Shown piece by piece: positions 15,277 through 17,518 of a DNA stretch of 17,518 nt (position 1 is its first letter; each line of letters opens with the position of its first letter). A model generated the notes under the pieces. That model was given only the letters and a program-made list of their open reading frames with translations. It was not told where the DNA came from and did not search any database. The DNA lies in assembly GCA_964448395.1 (NCBI GenBank), contig CAYUWM010000037.1:1-17518 (forward strand), read 5' to 3'. This stretch comes from CAYUWM01 sp964448395. Its GTDB lineage: Bacteria; Chloroflexota; Dehalococcoidia; E44-bin15. Position numbers and translations under genes: made by a program.

Positions 15277-15838
15277 TTTCGTCTCCAATTAGAAATATCT
15301 TCTCGCCTTTGAGCACGGCTTTAACAAAATGGTGGTCCTCTCTCACTTTTCTCTTAAACTCCGCCATCGGATAGACAACTGTGTTCACCTCCCGACCCAG
15401 CTTTTTTTCCGCCTCGGAAAGAAGGGAGACTACATCCACGGAGGAAATGTCCCCAACCACCATTACATCTATATCACTGGATTTGTCTTCACTGCCACTG
15501 GCGATTGAACCGAATACGAAGGCCACTCGTATCTGTCCCACAGCCGGGGCCAGTGCGGCGCGAAAAACATCCACCAAACCTGCGGTTTTAACGATAAGGC
15601 CATGAAGCTCGTCATAGATTGGGCTTTCCCTGTTTACCCTGTAGTATTTCTGTTTCCCTTCCATGGTCGAAACAAGAATACCGATCTTCTCCAGGCGTGC
15701 CAGTTCACGGCTCAAATTCGTGGAGTCCTCTTTTAACAGCTTGGTGAGCTGACGGACAAAATAGCGCTCATCCGGATGGGTGAACAACCATCCCAGCACC
15801 TTTGCCCTGAGCCTTGACCCGAAAAGCGTTTCTAACAT
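15251..15838 (-). CDS. HTH-nucleotidyltransferase (MNT) fusion protein, putative antitoxin
   Basis: A 195-residue two-domain protein. Residues 1-70 form a winged helix (RAKVLGWLFTHP, FVRQLTKLLKED, NLSRELARLEKIGIL, then a wing with KQKYYRVN). About 100-190 is a minimal nucleotidyltransferase with the catalytic FGSIASGSEDKSSDIDVMVVG, that is, GSx(10)DxD. Such MNT proteins transfer nucleotides, in known type VII systems AMP onto a tyrosine of the partner HEPN toxin, thereby silencing it. The DNA-binding domain suggests it also represses its own operon, and matching inverted operator sites overlap its promoter. The gene comes first, followed by HEPN with a 26-base overlap. The ribosome site is weak (GGGA). 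The whole module lies between two direct repeats. Confidence 0.88.
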   Translation of the reverse strand: MLETLFGSRLRAKVLGWLFTHPDERYFVRQLTKLLKEDSTNLSRELARLEKIGILVSTMEGKQKYYRVNRESPIYDELHGLIVKTAGLVDVFRAALAPAVGQIRVAFVFGSIASGSEDKSSDIDVMVVGDISSVDVVSLLSEAEKKLGREVNTVVYPMAEFKRKVREDHHFVKAVLKGEKIFLIGDESELARLAE

Positions 15839-15851
15839 CGCATTTCCCAGA

Positions 15852-15897
15852 TATTGCAGTATTAATTACTGCTATTGCAGTATAATACACTGCAATA
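15852..15897. promoter_or_regulatory. Four-half-site operator upstream of mnt-hepn
   Basis: TATTGCAGTAT occurs twice on the plus strand (15852-15862 and 15873-15883). Each is followed by an inverted half-site: TACTGC at 15867-15872 and ACTGCAATA at 15889-15897. GCAGTA-TTAAT-TACTGC and TATTGCAGT-n7-ACTGCAATA are perfect dyads. They overlap the -10 box and spacer of the mnt promoter, as expected for autorepression by the winged-helix domain of the MNT protein. Confidence 0.72.
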
Positions 15898-15911
15898 CTT
15901 TGAAAAGTCAA
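15882..15911 (-). promoter_or_regulatory. Sigma-A promoter of mnt-hepn
   Basis: On the minus strand: -35 TTGACT (15911-15906), an 18-base spacer and -10 TATTAT (15887-15882, 5 of 6 matches). One operator half-site lies in the spacer and another overlaps the -10 box. Start near 15875, about 37 bases before the mnt ATG. Confidence 0.72.
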
Positions 15912-16018
15912 TCCTGTATTATCATGTTGAAGTGCTCAGGTGATGAGATTTCACCCGCCAAGGTTGCGCGGGGGGTTGTTTCTTTATATATGCATTTTTC
16001 TAAACACACTGCCACAGG

Positions 16019-16102
16019 AATAAATAGTATAGCATAATTAAATTCAAAGCCGAAATAGGGGGATAGTGAAAGAATTGCGTGGTTCTAAAAGGCACCGCTG
16101 GG
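16019..16102. repeat. 84-base direct repeat, copy 2
   Basis: Matches 14701-14784 at 76 of 84 positions, same orientation, offset 1318 bases. It lies just beyond the 3' end of the minus-strand zinc-ribbon gene (stop at 16114). The promoter-like -10 (TATACT, 16031-16026) is kept, but the -35 is degraded to TCGGCT, so it may read weakly toward mnt. Between it and the mnt promoter (15912-16018) I see no gene, only the short motif noted at 15938-15957. Confidence 0.93.
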
Positions 16103-16113
16103 ATGAGAAAGTA

Positions 16114-16470
16114 TTAACTAACAAGCACTGCAATTATAATAGCTAGCACAACTAATATAAATACAATACCCAGTACAACTAACTCTGGTTTCTTCTTCGA
16201 AGAGTAAACACCAGTAGCCGCTTGTATTTCACGTTGAGTTCCGCCTTTAATAGTAGAGCCACACGCCTCGCAAAAACTATCTTCTTTGCGTATTTCAGAA
16301 CCGCAATTCGCGCAATAAAGCTGCTTACTCGATCTTGGCTTACTCGGCCATAAGAATACAATGGACTTTATAGCAGAAAAGGAGAAAATGCCTATCGTAC
16401 TTAAGATATAGAGAACAAGCATGAATGCTGGCCAAACCCATAGAGGAAAGATTACCCAAAACCAACTCAC
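16114..16470 (-). CDS. Membrane protein with central zinc ribbon
   Basis: A 118-residue protein with hydrophobic N-terminal segments (about 3-28, perhaps continuing to 41), a cytoplasmic-type zinc ribbon YCANCGSEIRKEDSFCEACG (Cys53, Cys56, Cys67, Cys70) and a C-terminal membrane helix (about 96-117). The function is unknown. The only usable start is GTG 16470, with no clear ribosome site. The frame stays open upstream and reads a membrane-like RFLAFIVLLILKLTDTID directly before this GTG, yet without any ATG, GTG or TTG. The real N-terminus may therefore be longer, use a rare start, or have been lost. It lies 65 bases after another zinc-ribbon gene and is clearly richer in A and T than the core genes to the left. 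Confidence 0.65.
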   Translation of the reverse strand: MSWFWVIFPLWVWPAFMLVLYILSTIGIFSFSAIKSIVFLWPSKPRSSKQLYCANCGSEIRKEDSFCEACGSTIKGGTQREIQAATGVYSSKKKPELVVLGIVFILVVLAIIIAVLVS

Positions 16471-16535
16471 ATCAATAGTATCGGTAAGCTTTAAAATTAG
16501 AAGGACAATAAAAGCTAGAAAACGGTCCCATAGAA

Positions 16536-17285
16536 TTACTCTACTTGAAATGAATCTATGACATCTCGCCCCTCAGGCCAATTAGTGCTCTCAAGGTAAA
16601 ACAACGTGTAGTTCATGTATTCTGTCTCTTTTATTAACATCTCACCACTCAATTCCGTGTTATCAACCATAAAAGTAAAAGCAGCAACCCAATCCCAGTA
16701 GCCCGATGTCGGTTCGTTTCGATATATTTCCAGGTCAGTTCCACTTAGCATGTTACAATATAATTCCATTGCGGCCTGCACAACATCAACTATAAATGAT
16801 TCTGAATACCCTCCAATTAGTTGCCCATGCGATGCCCCTATTTGAACCTGATTGTAATCGTAATACTGCGGTTTTACACCAATCTCATTTTCACTAATTT
16901 CTTCAAAGTACCAGCAATCTGGGTAAGCTATACTGTAGCCATACTCATTATTCTTATATTGTATCAGTTCTCCTGTACAATGGTCTGCTGCCCAAGGACC
17001 AGCTCCTACCAGGTATAACACAAGGAAAACTATTCCAGCAGTGGGTGCAACAGCAAAAAAAAGCATAACTGGTATCGCAATTATGCCACCAAATATAGAG
17101 ACTATATATTCAAAAAACCGTTTCAAGGGCTGCCTTTTTTGACTAACAAAAGAGGAATACTCCCGATTAGGCGTATAACCCGCAGCACCATCTGCCTCAT
17201 TCCCTTTTATTAGATTCATACCGCAACCAGTACAGTAGCTGGCTGTCTCCTTGACTTGTTTACCACAGTTAGGACAATACGGCAT
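16536..17285 (-). CDS. Zinc-ribbon membrane protein with extracytoplasmic C-terminal domain
   Basis: A 249-residue protein. It opens with a zinc ribbon CPNCGKQVKETASYCTGCG (Cys4, Cys7, Cys18, Cys21), followed by a polar linker, one or two membrane segments (about 61-95) and a C-terminal globular domain of about 150 residues containing YGYSIAYPDCWYFEE. That GYSI.YP..W pattern is common in PsbP-like or lipoprotein-type secreted domains in Gram-positive and Chloroflexota envelope proteins; the assignment is tentative. Three Cys in the outer part could pair. ATG 17285 has GGGA 5 bases upstream. Codon and base use are AT-rich compared with dnaK or der, suggesting a different history. The function is unknown; sensing or envelope maintenance is only a guess. 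Confidence 0.75.
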   Translation of the reverse strand: MPYCPNCGKQVKETASYCTGCGMNLIKGNEADGAAGYTPNREYSSFVSQKRQPLKRFFEYIVSIFGGIIAIPVMLFFAVAPTAGIVFLVLYLVGAGPWAADHCTGELIQYKNNEYGYSIAYPDCWYFEEISENEIGVKPQYYDYNQVQIGASHGQLIGGYSESFIVDVVQAAMELYCNMLSGTDLEIYRNEPTSGYWDWVAAFTFMVDNTELSGEMLIKETEYMNYTLFYLESTNWPEGRDVIDSFQVE

Positions 17286-17305
17286 GGTTTCCCATATTTA
17301 TCGCG

Positions 17306-17333
17306 AATTTACACACGGCCGCACGTTTGTTAA
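17306..17333 (-). promoter_or_regulatory. Candidate promoter of the zinc-ribbon gene pair
   Basis: On the minus strand: -35 TTAACA (17333-17328, 5 of 6), a 16-base spacer and -10 TAAATT (17311-17306, 4 of 6), with a start near 17300, 15 bases before ATG 17285. Moderate match only. Confidence 0.4.
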
Positions 17334-17349
17334 TGCTCCAGCGAAAGAA

Positions 17350-17517
17350 TCACTCTCTTAGCCTTTTAATTAGAACATCAACTGTATCGTTGGTATTATG
17401 CGCAATATCAACCAGAATATCGATTACATAGGCTATCGCGAAAAGGGCGAGGCCGTATACCAAAACAACATACTATATTCTTTTAGTCAACAGCCCCGGC
17501 GAAATCTCACCTACAAT
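17350..17517 (-). pseudogene. Interrupted small reading frame at the window edge
   Basis: On the minus strand one frame enters from beyond the window (VGEISPGLLTKRI), meets TAG at 17475-17473, and continues as YVVLVYGLALFAIAYVIDIL followed by a charged VDIAHNTNDTVDVLIKRLRE end and TGA at 17352-17350. The second part looks like a genuine membrane helix plus tail. Either it is a small protein of about 37 residues starting at TTG 17463 (no ribosome site), or the 3' end of a gene broken by a nonsense change. No family is recognised. Confidence 0.3.
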
Positions 17518-17518
17518 T

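Noticed and set aside
15852..15897. A CRISPR array
   Set aside because: The repeated units are only about 10 bases, alternate in orientation and sit over a promoter; no spacers or cas genes.
15780..16037. An 85-codon plus-strand frame upstream of mnt
   Set aside because: It starts antisense in mnt and crosses the operator and promoter; no ribosome site and no protein-like composition.

Overview
The window reads as a chromosomal segment of a Dehalococcoidia-like bacterium (Chloroflexota), recovered from a draft or metagenome assembly. This is inferred from gene content, protein style and moderate-to-high GC; no rRNA or tRNA marker is present. A 100-base N run inside argF, flanked by two identical 55-base copies of the same sequence, shows that the piece is a scaffold join.

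Layout. (1) 1-720: the 3' end of a secreted, fibronectin-like surface protein with a C-terminal membrane anchor, closed by a strong terminator. (2) 735-3064, minus strand: fabH (fatty-acid initiation), bioY (biotin uptake) and a metallo-beta-lactamase-fold hydrolase, led by a good sigma-A promoter in front of fabH. (3) 3144-6777, minus strand: the heat-shock operon hrcA-grpE-dnaK, with a perfect CIRCE operator directly at its promoter. (4) 6803-8774, plus strand: dnaJ and rsmE, divergent from hrcA, with a separate near-consensus promoter. (5) 8771-10638: a predicted lipoprotein made of two six-bladed TolB-like propellers, with its own promoter. (6) 10706-14735, minus strand: argF-der-plsY-gpsA, in which every junction is a 4-base ATGA overlap. 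(7) 14833-15911: an accessory module of an HTH-nucleotidyltransferase (MNT) gene and a HEPN gene, resembling a toxin-antitoxin pair, with a promoter covered by inverted TATTGCAGT operator half-sites. (8) 16114-17518: an AT-rich tail with two membrane zinc-ribbon proteins and an interrupted reading frame at the window edge.

The core genes concern proteostasis (HrcA, GrpE, DnaK, DnaJ), ribosome maturation (RsmE, Der), membrane lipid synthesis (FabH, PlsY, GpsA, with BioY supplying biotin) and arginine synthesis (ArgF). The most interesting non-core structure is the MNT-HEPN module. It is bracketed by an 84-base direct repeat (76 of 84 identical, no gaps) whose first copy also carries the likely argF promoter. 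This suggests that the module arrived, or was duplicated into place, between argF and the zinc-ribbon genes.
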